Below are positions 33,315 to 44,189 of a DNA stretch of 64,000 bases, in pieces (position 1 is the first letter of the stretch; the number at the start of each line of letters is the position of its first letter). Below the pieces are notes generated by a model. That model saw only the letters and a program-made list of their open reading frames with translations, ran no database searches and had not been told where the DNA came from. A program made the position numbers and the translations under genes. Origin of the DNA: Nitzschia sp. DOCU1 (Eukaryota > Bacillariophyta > Bacillariophyceae > Bacillariales > Bacillariaceae); NCBI GenBank assembly GCA_951394045.1, contig OX595988.1:3673352-3737351 (forward strand). Direction: 5' to 3'.

Positions 33315-34085
33315 TTATGTTTTCTTGACGACGCCTACTTCGGCCGGCCGTAGTACACGTTTGTTTAAAGTATACCCCACCGTGATGACTTGTCCAACTG
33401 TATCGGGTTCCTTGGTCGGATCGGGGTATTGCATCAAGGCACTATGCAACGACGGATCAAATTTGTCGCCGGGTTTTTGGCAATATTTTTGCAATCCATT
33501 CGCTTCAAAGGCCTTGATGAGACCTTGATTGGTCATATCAATGCCTTGATACAGCGACTCTAGTTGTGGATTCGCCTTGACATCTTCCGTCTGGACACTA
33601 TCCAAGGCACGTTGCAAATTATCGGCCACTTCTAGCAAAGATTTGGCAAATGACTTGATTGCATATTGCCGAGCTTCTTGCACATCGCGTTTGGCAATAT
33701 TGCGTGTATTTTCTTGTTCCGCATAACTACGAAGTAATTGATCCTTCAAGGCTTTGATTTCCGCTTCTAATTCTTGTTCTCTGGGGGTGGGGCCTGATGG
33801 GCTGTCAGCCTCTGGAGACTCTGACGCCCCCTCTTCCTTTTTGGCAGCGTCTGCATCCGCAGCAGCACCCTCCGTCGTAGTACTGCTCATCCAGCGACGG
33901 GAAACGGCCGGACTAGCACTACTACTAGATGAAACCGGCACGGACCAGGCAGCCGCAACACTCGACGGCGCCCTGCTAGATTCCCAGCACATCCAGGCTT
34001 CAGGGGATACCGCGGCAGCAGCAGCCGCATGACGGCTCGATGATAATCGAGAAAACAAACGAATCGATGCTTGTCGGCTAATCAT
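33315..34085 (-). CDS. GrpE nucleotide-exchange factor, mitochondrial type
   Basis: A single-exon 256-residue protein. The first 65 residues are rich in Arg, Ser and Ala with no acidic residues early on (MISRQASIRLFSRLSSSRHA), as expected for a mitochondrial targeting peptide. An acidic, Glu/Ala/Ser-rich stretch leads into the GrpE long coiled-coil (about 100-150: EQELEAEIKALKDQLLRSYA) and then the beta-wing domain (FDPSLHSALMQYPD through VGQVITVGYTLNKRVLRPAEVGVVKK), which matches the family's conserved C-terminal signature. GrpE/Mge1 releases ADP from mitochondrial Hsp70 during import and folding. It is divergently arranged with the gene at 34658 over 572 bp. Confidence 0.95.
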   Translation of the reverse strand: MISRQASIRLFSRLSSSRHAAAAAAVSPEAWMCWESSRAPSSVAAAWSVPVSSSSSASPAVSRRWMSSTTTEGAAADADAAKKEEGASESPEADSPSGPTPREQELEAEIKALKDQLLRSYAEQENTRNIAKRDVQEARQYAIKSFAKSLLEVADNLQRALDSVQTEDVKANPQLESLYQGIDMTNQGLIKAFEANGLQKYCQKPGDKFDPSLHSALMQYPDPTKEPDTVGQVITVGYTLNKRVLRPAEVGVVKKT

Positions 34086-34657
34086 GATCAGATAGGGTAA
34101 GTGGGTAGATCGAGAAAGTGGTAATGTTATGTGGCGAAGGATTCGATGATCCTATCATGGTCGTTGTGGTGGTGGCATGACGAAAGGAGAAGACGACGCA
34201 AACGTTTGGCCTCAGAAGGAAGGGCCCAGAACCCAGCTGCCACGTCATCACAATTTTTTAAAAGCCGCGCGTCCCCAATCATTGGAGGGAAATATTGCAC
34301 CCCTCCCCCTTTCCGAGATTCTCTTTCGGACACATGTCATAATCCGTTGAACGGCGACTATGCGTCGCATTTTTCTCTAAGTACTCAAAGCCCATTTTCC
34401 GTTGAACTACTTATTAGCTTTTGCTTTTGCGTAATGCCGGATACTACCGATGCCATTCCATAAAACTCGCTAAAGATCATTCCGGATGGACAAATCGCCA
34501 CTAAATGGATATGCCAAGCGAGGAGTTGCGAAACTTTGTCAAGGTTACATACCACTACAAACGACGATAGTCTATCCGGTAAAAAGCCACCCATCGATCC
34601 CTCGCCAAGAAGACATTATTTGGCATTAGCAAAGAAAGGAGCGGCACTCCACTACCA
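34086..34657. promoter_or_regulatory. Divergent intergenic region between GrpE and orphan gene
   Basis: 572 bp between two divergently transcribed coding starts, so it presumably holds both promoters. A clear TATA box or heat-shock element array (repeated nGAAn) was not identified by eye. Not assigned in detail. Confidence 0.45.
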
Positions 34658-37201
34658 ATGAAGAAGAACAAAGATCATGCTTGTGGTGGTGGTATCAGCA
34701 AGACCAACAGCATTCCTTTAGTAGCGAAACGGGAGCGAGGCGACTATTATTACTACGATAGTGGAGGAGGGTTGGTAACTGACGCCACTAGCACCAGTGA
34801 TGAGGCGGGGGTTTCTACTCCGTTGTGTGACCATGAGAAACGTCTCGTGGCCCAAGCGATGGACTTCCATACCAAGGATAAGCAGATTCTCGACGCGGCT
34901 AATGGGACACCCCCATTATGTCAAGCTTTGGGTGCCCTGATGGACGGAGTTGCCAGTTGTCATTTTACTGAAGCTTGGACTGGTTTCTTCAAAGCATCGG
35001 GACATGATAGTTCAGAACAATCGGACAAACCACGACTCTTGACTGCTCCGTCCACATGCCGCAAGTCTACCGAAGAACGTGATGATATCGAGACAGCAGA
35101 ACAAGCAATCCAACGAAGCGTCCCAGCAGTAATACAGAAAGACGTGGTTGTTACAAAGGACAACCATGCGGTGATCATTAAATCCGAAGAACCTTCTCGT
35201 GAAGTGCCCTCGAACGATTCATCGCTTAGTGAAGCCAGCTCCTTTCAAGAGATTCAGACGGAACTCATTGACTTGGATTTAACCTATCAGGATTTATTCG
35301 GAGCGGAGGTATTTGTAGATTCCTGTGGTAACTATCTGTTTGACAGAGACGATCTAACACAACAAGAAGAGCAGTCTGTTACCACCGAGCTCCGATCCGT
35401 TCCAGACAAGGAGGATGATCTTACGTACTCGACTGGCAAAACGTCGACTTCGATTCAAGACTTACTTCAAGAGTTCCGTGACTCCGCCCATCGACGTACG
35501 TCCAAAAAGCGAGGTCGACGACGACGTCGCAAACACCAGCAAAAAAAGGAAAAGCAGAGAGAGGAAATGGCGGATGACAGCTCGCTCGAGTTCTCCCTGG
35601 AAAAGAGTCTTCACGACGATGACATGCTAGATGCCATCGCCGATCTAGTGATTACTGTTCTTAACGACAGGCCCTTCAAGAAACGCCGTCACTTTGGATG
35701 GTTCCGAATGGGTGATGGGAGAAAAGGGGACGCGAACAGTGACGATGACTTGGAGAAAGCTATCCGTGAATTACCCTCTACTTCCGCGCGACCCCATCCA
35801 CAGGTTTATATTGTGTCGAAGAAGAAATCAGCTCTTGTCAACGTACAGGAGAAAGAACCGCAGACCCAACAGGCCGAGATCAATCCGGACCCGGTAGTGT
35901 CCGGACACAAGAACAAACTTGTAAACGTACAGCAGAAAGAACCGCAGGCCCAACAGGCCGAGATCAAACCGGACCCGATAGTGTCCGGACGCAAGAACAA
36001 AAGGGCGAACCTGTTTGTACGACCGTGGTTCAAAAGGGCACAGAGGAATGTGCCCCAGGATGCATATGACGATGACGACGATGAAGAAATTGCCAAGGTA
36101 CTACAGGAGCTACAAATCGTCAAGGGTGGGTCCACTGGTACAACGTCGAACCGACCCAAGACTGCACGCAAATTCACATCCTCCGATAGTGTCAGGAGTA
36201 CAGTGTCATTTTCAAGCACAGTGACCTATTATTCATATGATTCACAAACGCCTGAAAGGAAAGAAAAGTTGAATGTCGCGCCTGACGTGTCTCCCACTAA
36301 TGTCAAAGAAACGGCCAAGGAAGATGTTTCTTGTGCCACGCATCAGAGCGATAAGGGACTACAAGATAAGGTGGTTGAGGCTGCTGTTTCCGAAGATGCC
36401 ATTCGCGTGGACATCGAGGTTTCAGTAGCCAGTTTCGAGACTACCGCTGCGTCCTACTATGATAGCGGCGATGTGTTGGTTGAAACTGTTTCCGAAACGA
36501 CAAGTACTCCGGAAAACAGGGCTGTACCGCACAAGAAGAAGGATGACCTTGAGGGCGTTGAGACCATTCTTGGCATGTGTGATACACCACAAGAGATTGT
36601 AATTGAGAACAAGAAAGTGGAAAAACATCAGAACAGTCCATGGATAAGCAAGAAAAATGGGCGAGAGGAAGCGCATCGCTCGTTCGATATGTCTAACATG
36701 GGAATCATTTCTGTGGATACCGTGAACACATCCAAGTTGGAACGATTATTTGATAAAGAGACGCGGGATATAGAGTCTGTGGGTGATACTTCTACCGAAG
36801 ATGCACCATCTAAGAACTCGTCAAAGCAGTCATCCAATTCCAATTCCCAAGTAAGTATCTCGAATGTCCACTTGGAAATTCTTGCTGAAGCCTTGGGCGA
36901 CTGTGCCTATGTCCATAGGCGAACGATAGATGCACAGACGACAAATGAAGACAATAGTTCCAAGAACGCGCTCCGTCAGAGAATAGCCGGTTTGGATGTA
37001 TCTCGAAAGACGAAGCTGTTACGCAAGCTAACCAAGACGTTGAAACGCTCTCAATTGAAGCGCTTGGCCGTTGCGTTAGCACTTTCATACAAAGAGACGA
37101 AGGAAATAAAGGCAGCGTTGACCCGACTCGCCCCTGCGCCCACTGCGCCCTCGCGAGGGACGTGGTCGATGTGGCGCCCATTGCCAACAGTGACGGAATA
37201 G
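34658..37201 (+). CDS. Acidic/basic patterned orphan protein with 28-residue repeat
   Basis: A single-exon 847-residue protein with no recognised catalytic domain. Residues 60-110 form a moderately hydrophobic helical patch (LCQALGALMDGVASCHFTEA). A very basic cluster follows at about 285-305 (KKRGRRRRRKHQQKKEKQ), resembling a nuclear localisation signal. At about residues 393-448 a 28-residue unit (LVNVQ-KEPQ ... PDP-VSG-KNK) is repeated twice at an 84-bp period (35834 and 35918). The C-terminal 130 residues are the most ordered: LEILAEALGDCAYVHRR, then a basic helix-rich block with KTKLLRKLTKTLKRSQLKRL. This could be a small folded domain. Function is unknown. Confidence 0.7.
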   Translation: MKKNKDHACGGGISKTNSIPLVAKRERGDYYYYDSGGGLVTDATSTSDEAGVSTPLCDHEKRLVAQAMDFHTKDKQILDAANGTPPLCQALGALMDGVASCHFTEAWTGFFKASGHDSSEQSDKPRLLTAPSTCRKSTEERDDIETAEQAIQRSVPAVIQKDVVVTKDNHAVIIKSEEPSREVPSNDSSLSEASSFQEIQTELIDLDLTYQDLFGAEVFVDSCGNYLFDRDDLTQQEEQSVTTELRSVPDKEDDLTYSTGKTSTSIQDLLQEFRDSAHRRTSKKRGRRRRRKHQQKKEKQREEMADDSSLEFSLEKSLHDDDMLDAIADLVITVLNDRPFKKRRHFGWFRMGDGRKGDANSDDDLEKAIRELPSTSARPHPQVYIVSKKKSALVNVQEKEPQTQQAEINPDPVVSGHKNKLVNVQQKEPQAQQAEIKPDPIVSGRKNKRANLFVRPWFKRAQRNVPQDAYDDDDDEEIAKVLQELQIVKGGSTGTTSNRPKTARKFTSSDSVRSTVSFSSTVTYYSYDSQTPERKEKLNVAPDVSPTNVKETAKEDVSCATHQSDKGLQDKVVEAAVSEDAIRVDIEVSVASFETTAASYYDSGDVLVETVSETTSTPENRAVPHKKKDDLEGVETILGMCDTPQEIVIENKKVEKHQNSPWISKKNGREEAHRSFDMSNMGIISVDTVNTSKLERLFDKETRDIESVGDTSTEDAPSKNSSKQSSNSNSQVSISNVHLEILAEALGDCAYVHRRTIDAQTTNEDNSSKNALRQRIAGLDVSRKTKLLRKLTKTLKRSQLKRLAVALALSYKETKEIKAALTRLAPAPTAPSRGTWSMWRPLPTVTE

Positions 37202-38313
37202 TCAGTTGCTGGTCATGAGGAAGAATTCCCGCCGCCCGGCGGCACTGGTCGTGCTGCTGCCAACTTGTTTCTATTTCCAGTGAACATGATAAAGTAACCT
37301 TGCAACCACACTACGTCTTTATCGAATTTCGACGAGAGCGATGATAGTTCTCCACTTGCCCCCCTCGTGACGCTTTGCGAGAGGGATATTATGGTCCTCG
37401 AGGATATCCCCTGTAGTACCTCAGCTCGGCGCGCGGAACAAGAAGAACGTAGTGGTGGCAACGGAATCCATTTAAACCGAGAAACCGATACTTTGTTGTT
37501 TGCTGCCATCCTGCTCTACTGTAGACAAACTTCATTCAAATATCTGTTCCTGCTGTCGGAAAAAATAGACTATCTCATACCCGCGTTTTATGCAGTATTT
37601 GCAATTTCTACCTAGTCAGAAGGCTCAGGGTGGCGAGCCGGCCATCCATCAGGTGTTGTCAGCGGAAGCTGCCAACTAGCTACCAAAAGGGATACGTCAT
37701 CCACGTTCCGCTTGATGACGAGATACGTACAATAGTATGATAGGAAGTAGAACCGTCACAAGTAGAACCGTCACCTCTCGAACGATGTGCTTTTCTCCTT
37801 CGGCACTTTTTCTGGATGTCGATATCATTCGACACCAAGACATAGAAACAACGTCCGCTGCTGCGTAATTATAGCACCAGTAGCTATAGCTACCATTTTG
37901 TTAAGAGGGCGCCATCGCCGTTAGGATGACAAGGATGGCTGGGGCGGTGTCATGCTGCTGAGATGGAACGCTCGGGAAGCCATATTTCTTTTACGATTTG
38001 ACAGCAAGTTATTGCCCGTTTGCGGTAGTCAATATCGTCCCAGCAAGTGCCAGAAGGATGATCGCACTGGAGACCGCGTTGCATGAACAGGATTTCGAAG
38101 CTGATTGTGACGATGAGCGAGCAAAGAACATGAACGACTATGGCCGCCGGCGGTGATACGTCCCGCCAGCAAGCGCACCAGAGGAGAACTGAGCAGCAAT
38201 GCATTTGAGCTCATTTCATCATCTCAGAAAACTATGGAAGGCGAGCATATCGCAATTCTTGGAGCTATGTAAACAGCCGTAAACAAGGAAGCCCGACGGA
38301 ATCTGTGTTCGTG
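37202..38313. other. Intergenic, 1.1 kb
   Basis: No supportable gene. A 15-bp motif (agtagaaccgtcac with one flanking a) is directly repeated at about 37746-37775. Confidence 0.55.
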
Positions 38314-40378
38314 TTACATTCTTTGCTGGCAGCCACTCGGAGATAAATCATCAAGGTCACTCATCGTCGTTGGTGGATACTCTCCACCGGCCATTTGTTC
38401 AATTGTCCGAGGCTCCAGCGCGGGGTTGTTTTGTATTTCCCTGTCAAGACCTTCTCCTTGTGGAGGCGGGGGCTGATATCGCCCGGCGCTACGACTCGTC
38501 GATGTTGTAAGCGGTGGTGCTACGAGGTTGCGGGTGGTGCTTTCTCGTCTTCTTGTTGTTCCATCGAACATGGAGGGCACGCGGTCCACTGCTCGAGGAT
38601 CCGGTTGCTGGTTCCTGGATCCCGGGTGGTTAGGCGCGACAGTTGTAATGAGGATGTCGCTTTTCTCGGCAGGAGGATTGGTGAAAGAAATAGTGTTTGT
38701 TTCCATCATCATCAAATCCGTTTCAGCAGCACCGCCAGCACGGGGGCGGCCAGGGGCGGCCCCGCCTGCTGCTGATGGTGCTGAGCTCCAACCTCGACGA
38801 GTGAGAGTAGAGGATATACTCCCTCCCCCTGTCGTTTCATGTAAAGAACAAGTTGGAATTGAGATCACAGGATGCGGTGGTGTGACATCATAGTACTCTT
38901 CTCGTCGTGCAGAAAGTCGTGAAGGCTGTGCAGCAGCCACCAGCACCACACTTCTATTCTTTCCTATACTACTTTTGGTTAAAGGGGGTACCACCATAGC
39001 ACTGCTGCTTGAAGCCAAACTAGATTCGTCTGGTCTCGGTGGGTCGCGTCGTTTGTACCGTCGATCCTCGGCGGAGGAAGATGCTCGTGTTATCTCCAGC
39101 GAAGTGTCGTGGCGACCTTTAAGAAACTTTGGATGATAGAAGGCTCCCGCATATGGTCCACGTTCAATCTTTGCGAAGTCATAAAGATATACTTGCTAAT
39201 AGAACAGGAAGAGTCTGGTGAGTTGATGTGGACATTCATCATACAGAGTACTATCAGATATAGAACAACAAAGGAGAGATGCTTACCCGCACAAAAGAAT
39301 GAAATTTTGTTTGTTGAAAGTATCGATGGCAAACGGACTTCATGAACTCTTCGGGCTTGTGCACTTCAAAGGCTTTACCATCGTCGACCCATGAAATAAT
39401 ATCGGCGAAGCCCTCTTCCTCTGCGTCGTCTAATAGATAGTGAAGCTTCAAAGGGAATGGGATTTTCATTGTTGAAATTACTTTCTTCTTCCCAACAACA
39501 GCTAGCTGCGCAGCCGCGCCAGGTTTCTGGTTTGTATCGTTTAGTCCTTTCTCGTCCTTCTTCGTAGTAGTAGTTCTTGGGTGGTCATTTGTGGGAAAGG
39601 ACAACAAAGACGGCCTCGAAGAAGACCAGGCAACCAATGGTGTTTGTTGTCCAGGATCGGCCTCGTGTTGAAAAGGCTGCTGCTCTGCTGGTGTTGTTCG
39701 CAGTGCGGTCCTTACCATTTTCGTCGTCGCCATTGGCGGCTCTCCCTCTATCATTTGAGGAGGAAATGCCGTGCTGGTTTCTTTCATATTTTCTTCCAGT
39801 GCACCAACAACATCGGCCCCGCTGAGCATGCCCCTCTGAAACATCATCATCTCGTTCTCTCCTACCACACCATGTCCTCGACTCGCAGCGCTACTACTAG
39901 TAGTAGATGTTCCTCTCGCAGCACCGTCAGTAGTACTACTAGCAGTACGACTGGTGCTGCCACCAGCAGCTGGTGTGCTTGCCTCGCAATCGTCCTCCCG
40001 ACAAAGAAGGAACGAGGAAGAGGAGGACAGAAGAAGCATTACATCCTCCCGGCTTCCTTCGATGAAACGAGCAGTGGCCCCCGTCCTCATGAGGATGCTA
40101 CCACTACTAGAAGTGCCCCCGCCGGCACCAGGGTCCATCGCAACAGCACTGCGATGCTGAGGGAGCCTCGTAGTAGTAGTAGCGGCATGAGCGTGGTATT
40201 CTTCTTGGTGGCGATCCTGGAATATGGCTTCTATCCGTTCTTCTAGTTCATATTCGTCTGGCGGCGCCTCTTCCTTGCCTTCGTTACCTTCGTCCTGCTG
40301 CTGGTGACTACCGGCAAGAACATGACGAGGACGAGGACGACGACCGCCGCCTGTAGATGAGATTCTTCTCCCTCCCAT
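38314..40378 (-). CDS. Heat shock factor-type transcription factor, two exons
   Basis: Exon 1 is 40378-39287 and exon 2 is 39195-38314; the 91-bp intron (39286-39196) has GTAAGC and TTAG borders and is phase 0. Joining restores the HSF DNA-binding domain: IPFPLKLHYLLDDAEEEGF ... DDGKAFEVHKPEEFMKSVCH, then SFVR (end of exon 1) continued by QVYLYDFAKIERGPYAGAFY and HPKFLKGR (exon 2), at about residues 304-396 of 657. The intron falls inside the recognition-helix region, near the position known for plant HSF genes. HSFs bind inverted nGAAn elements, and diatoms have a large expanded HSF family. This member has a 300-residue Ser/Gly/Glu-rich N-terminal extension and a disordered Pro/Ser/Arg-rich tail. 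No clear oligomerisation heptads were seen, so its trimerisation is uncertain. Confidence 0.9.
39891..39906. other. Perfect 16-bp palindrome inside the HSF gene
   Basis: ctactactagtagtag reads the same on both strands. It falls in the Ser/Thr-rich N-terminal part of the HSF coding region. Related cta/tag runs with a central actagt are common in the intergenic DNA of this window, so it may be just simple-sequence bias. Confidence 0.7.
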
Positions 40379-42888
40379 CGTCCCGCTTGGCTTTTTTGCC
40401 TTCTCGAATCGTTGCTGATAAGTTTCTAATAGTAGTGGCTGACTGGTCCTGTTCTTGCCGTGCTGGATGGGCGGATTCTTGTGCTGTGCTGCTGCCCGTC
40501 GCCTTGGTGAGTTGCAATTGTTCCGTAGTACGAGTCGTCGCTAACTATCTTCTTCCTATCGATAACCGTCGCCCCAAAGGAAGCAAGAATAAATGATAGG
40601 ATTGTTGATTCTTTTGATGGTTCTTGCAGAAGCTAATGTTGTCATGCCAGCGATTGTTTGTTGCGATTGTCCTGCTCGAGGGTGCTGTTTGTGCTGGAAA
40701 ACCAGCGGCATAATCGTGCTGGCTCTTCGGCAAAACTACGAAATGCATTCGCGTTCGCTTCTGTTCTTTCACCCGCCAATCTCTGCCCTCTTAAGCCCGC
40801 TAGCTTCATAAGAGACATTCCAAAAACTCCCGCGCCAGTGCCCTTTGACAATTGTGTTCAACCTTTCGCCGCTCTCGGCGAAGAAGCGATTGTTCTACCT
40901 GTTCTACTGAGAAAACCATTGAAGGCGTAAACATACGTGGCTTATTGTAGTTATCTGGCAGCTGTTATTAGCAGTTCAGATGTTCAACAGTGCCGACATA
41001 GAACACGTCTTGCGTCGATTCACGGTTTTCCAGTCCTGGTGTGTTGATTACCTCCGAACAATTCGTCTCCGACACTCTCTTTTTGTGCACCACGATTCGC
41101 CTTCCGGTAATTCCGTGTTGTTCCATGCGTTCTATGCTTGCGGGATTGCATTTTTCTACGGTAAGCCTTCTGTTGTTCCATGTGCTCAATACTCGCCGGG
41201 ATTGTGCATGACATGAAAGAATCTTTCAGGAAAATAAGTCACTGCACCTCTCGAACCTTGGAGAAGTTCTTCAATGATTTCGCTTCTTTCCACACTCTGA
41301 GTCTAATGTCGGCACTATTTGATAGATTGGACAAAGGAAACCGGATAAAGGATTGTCGTAAAGGGGCAAGAGAATCGTCCATGACGGACGCCCAAAGGAA
41401 GAAATTAAAGCTCTCTTGATAGCATGAGACAAGTCCTCGTTCATGAGAACTGGTTCTTCGCACTCGGGACGAGGAAATAGACACGAGCGTGTTGTTGCAA
41501 AGAAGGACGCACTTGATTTCTTTGCATCGCCTAGTCCACAACTTCCAGCAACTCCTCTACATACTACTAGTAGAGAGCAGCATGCTGCTTCCGAGCAAGA
41601 GCAGACGACCTCACACGTGCGGGCAGGAGACCCACCACCCCTGGACTGCTGCTCCTGTCTGTTGCTCATGAAGCTCCTCCTGGTCGTCCTGCCAAGGCCG
41701 CACGGCTCTACCGACGAAAAGTATCGTCCATAGTACTATTCGCCGTGACAAGCTACAACAACCACAATGTGCTGTCACCCGCTGCCGCACCACCAAGAAG
41801 AGGATGTAGTGGGAAATCCTCGAACTGAGGACGACAAGAAGCGTCAACCGCTGGATTCAATGACGTGGTGGCCGCAAACAAGTATCCTCTACACTACTAC
41901 AACAATTCTGCTACATCGTCGTCATGTTGGTTTTTGTTTGAGCGATGATAACAATAACGAATGGAGCACCAGCTTCGGTCCGCCTGCTGAAGCGAGAAGC
42001 GCAGCAGTATTTTACTAACTTTACCAATCTTTGTCATTAACTTCACCAAACCAATGATGATCTTCGTCGCCAGCAAGCAAAGCCGACCACGAGGACCGCG
42101 TATCATGGTGTCTCCTCGATGTGGCTGTGGCTCGAATGCAAGTACGACCGACTCGCGTTCGCCTTAGAGCAACGCCAATACCCAGGCGGCTTCTTTTGCG
42201 TCTTGATCAGCAAGACTTTGGTGTTGGTGAAGGGTGGAGGTCGGCAAGACATTCAAGATATTGTATCTGATTTTCTTGGAGAAGGAGGATATTCTCGTAA
42301 TAGGTGGGGATTATCGCTCCGGCAGTCGACGAGATCGATCCACTTTGGTGGTCGTCGCGTTAGTTGTTGCTACTTTTAATAGTAGTAACTGAATAGTGCG
42401 TACTCTACGCTGTTTTATCTGTAGCTGGGGGCAGGGGTAGAAGAACAGGGTCCAATAAGAAGCACCAGCATTCGCACCTGTCAGGTTCCAGTAAAGCACA
42501 TGAAACAAGTCAGACGCATTGCGAAGCCGAAAATCCGTACCTTTGGTTGGCATCAAAGTATATCGTTGGAGCCACAAGCAAGGCCTACGCCTAGCTGAGC
42601 GTCGAGGGTGACTGATTCCTGGTTTGAGACTACTAGCTATTCGCCCGCAGTATTGATACCATACTAACTGGTCTCATCTAGCTAGAGCTAGCTACGTGAG
42701 TAGCAAGTTATCTTCTATTGACAATAACACAAATACTAATACCACACTATGTATTGGTCGTCATCGGCTTTGGCGGCGCCAACAGCGCTGGACGAGAACA
42801 GCCGAACTGCGTTTCTAAAGGCAACGACACCACCGCCGAATCTTGTCCATACTAGAATTGCCGCTATCGCCCTCCCCAATATCTTGTC
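40379..42888. other. Intergenic, 2.5 kb
   Basis: No confident gene. Open frames of up to 132 codons overlap on both strands around 41239-41733. A plus-strand frame at 42119-42379 contains IQDIVSDFLGE, a loose resemblance to the small-ORF motif described above, but it is too weak to call. Confidence 0.5.
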
Positions 42889-43449
42889 TCATGATTTCTT
42901 ATTTTGTAATGCCGATGATAACCAGTCCAATCCTTCGTATAGACCGGCCCCCGATGTGGCCACACACGGTTGAATAAACCACGGGTTGTTGCACATGCGA
43001 TTCAAATCCAAGGCGGTGGCCATGCTTTGCACATCCATTGCTCCTGCCAGGTCTTGCTTGTTTGCCAGCACAAGTACCAAGGTGGACTTCATTTCGTCGG
43101 CGCTCAGCAGGGCTTGCAGTTCCGACTTGGCGAGGGGGATTCGTTCCTTGTCGACCGAGTCGACCACAAAAATCAACGCATCGTTATCTTTGTAGTAATG
43201 ACGCCATAACATTCGCAGTTTGCTTTGACCGCCGACGTCCCACACCGTGAACGAGATGTTCTTGTATTCCACCAGCTCGACGTTAAAGCCAATGGTGGGC
43301 ACGGTGGTTGTGACTTCGCCCAGTTTCAGGCGATACAAAATCGTCGTCTTGCCGGCGGCGTCCAAGCCCAGCATCAAAATGCGATACTCGCGTTTGCCAC
43401 TCACCAGGCGATCGAAGAGTGGAAACAAAGAGGACATCACGGCCCCCAT
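42889..43449 (-). CDS. ARF-family small GTPase
   Basis: A single-exon 186-residue protein of typical ARF length. Gly2 with a following Ser (MGAVMSS) fits N-myristoylation. Nucleotide-binding motifs are intact: GLDAAGKT (28-35), switch I Thr in [15 protein letters not shown] (70-75), NKQD (130-133) and ATSG (164-167). Absence of the large N-terminal insertion of SAR1 and presence of Gly2 favour ARF/ARL over SAR1; it resembles the ARF1-like core, but the residues [13 protein letters not shown] and several C-terminal changes leave an ARL assignment open. ARFs recruit coats and lipid enzymes to Golgi and endosomal membranes. Confidence 0.92.
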   Translation of the reverse strand: MGAVMSSLFPLFDRLVSGKREYRILMLGLDAAGKTTILYRLKLGEVTTTVPTIGFNVELVEYKNISFTVWDVGGQSKLRMLWRHYYKDNDALIFVVDSVDKERIPLAKSELQALLSADEMKSTLVLVLANKQDLAGAMDVQSMATALDLNRMCNNPWFIQPCVATSGAGLYEGLDWLSSALQNKKS

Positions 43450-44189
43450 GATGGATGATGTACTGTAGTATGAATGATGGAGTACTCTAACAAAAGAAAG
43501 TGTAGATAGGATCGAGATGCTGGTGATGTATGTGCTCGACGGGATGACCCCCGCTGATGCCGTTGTGTCGTGTTGGAGGGAATGGAAGGAAAGGTACGTA
43601 GTGTTGAGCGAAGGTATTCACAGTACAATCATAGGCAGGGACATGGAATCTAAGGAGTCATGTTATCGCGGAAACAACCACGTCAAACTTTGGCGTGGCG
43701 AGGCTGTGCGGGTGACGTCATGCGATATCCTAGCAACATGACGGAGCAAGGCGATCGTGGAGCCACGATCTACGTAGCCTATGCTTCACTACCGTAGCTA
43801 CCGGGACGTTGGAATAGCAAACTACCTATTAGAGTACTGCAGACGGAGTGGCAGCGCATATTCGTCTAATCTTTAGCTGCTCTCTATGTGGTGGGTCTAG
43901 CGAAACGTAGACGTGAGAAGGGGGAATGGGAAAAAATAACTTCTTGTGTGCAATACCAGGATTGAATGGCAACCCCGTGGTGAAGAAGCCGGGCTCGAAT
44001 GCGGATATGTGCAAATAACATTCGATTGGTGGATGGGACGGGTCAGGTATGTCTGGCAAAGGACAAATGAAACCCTTGGAGTAGTAGTAGTGGTGAGAGT
44101 GAAACGTCAGAGCATTACCAGCAATGCCGGCAACAAGTGCCGACATCCCCCGTGTACTGCTCTCATCTTTCCCGAGTGAATAATTATTG
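43450..44189. other. Intergenic, 740 bp
   Basis: Between two minus-strand genes, including the 5' flank of the ARF-type gene. No additional gene was seen. Confidence 0.6.

Noticed and set aside
42749..43468. Several plus-strand frames opposite the ARF-type gene
   Set aside because: Shadow frames of a clearly recognised GTPase coding sequence.
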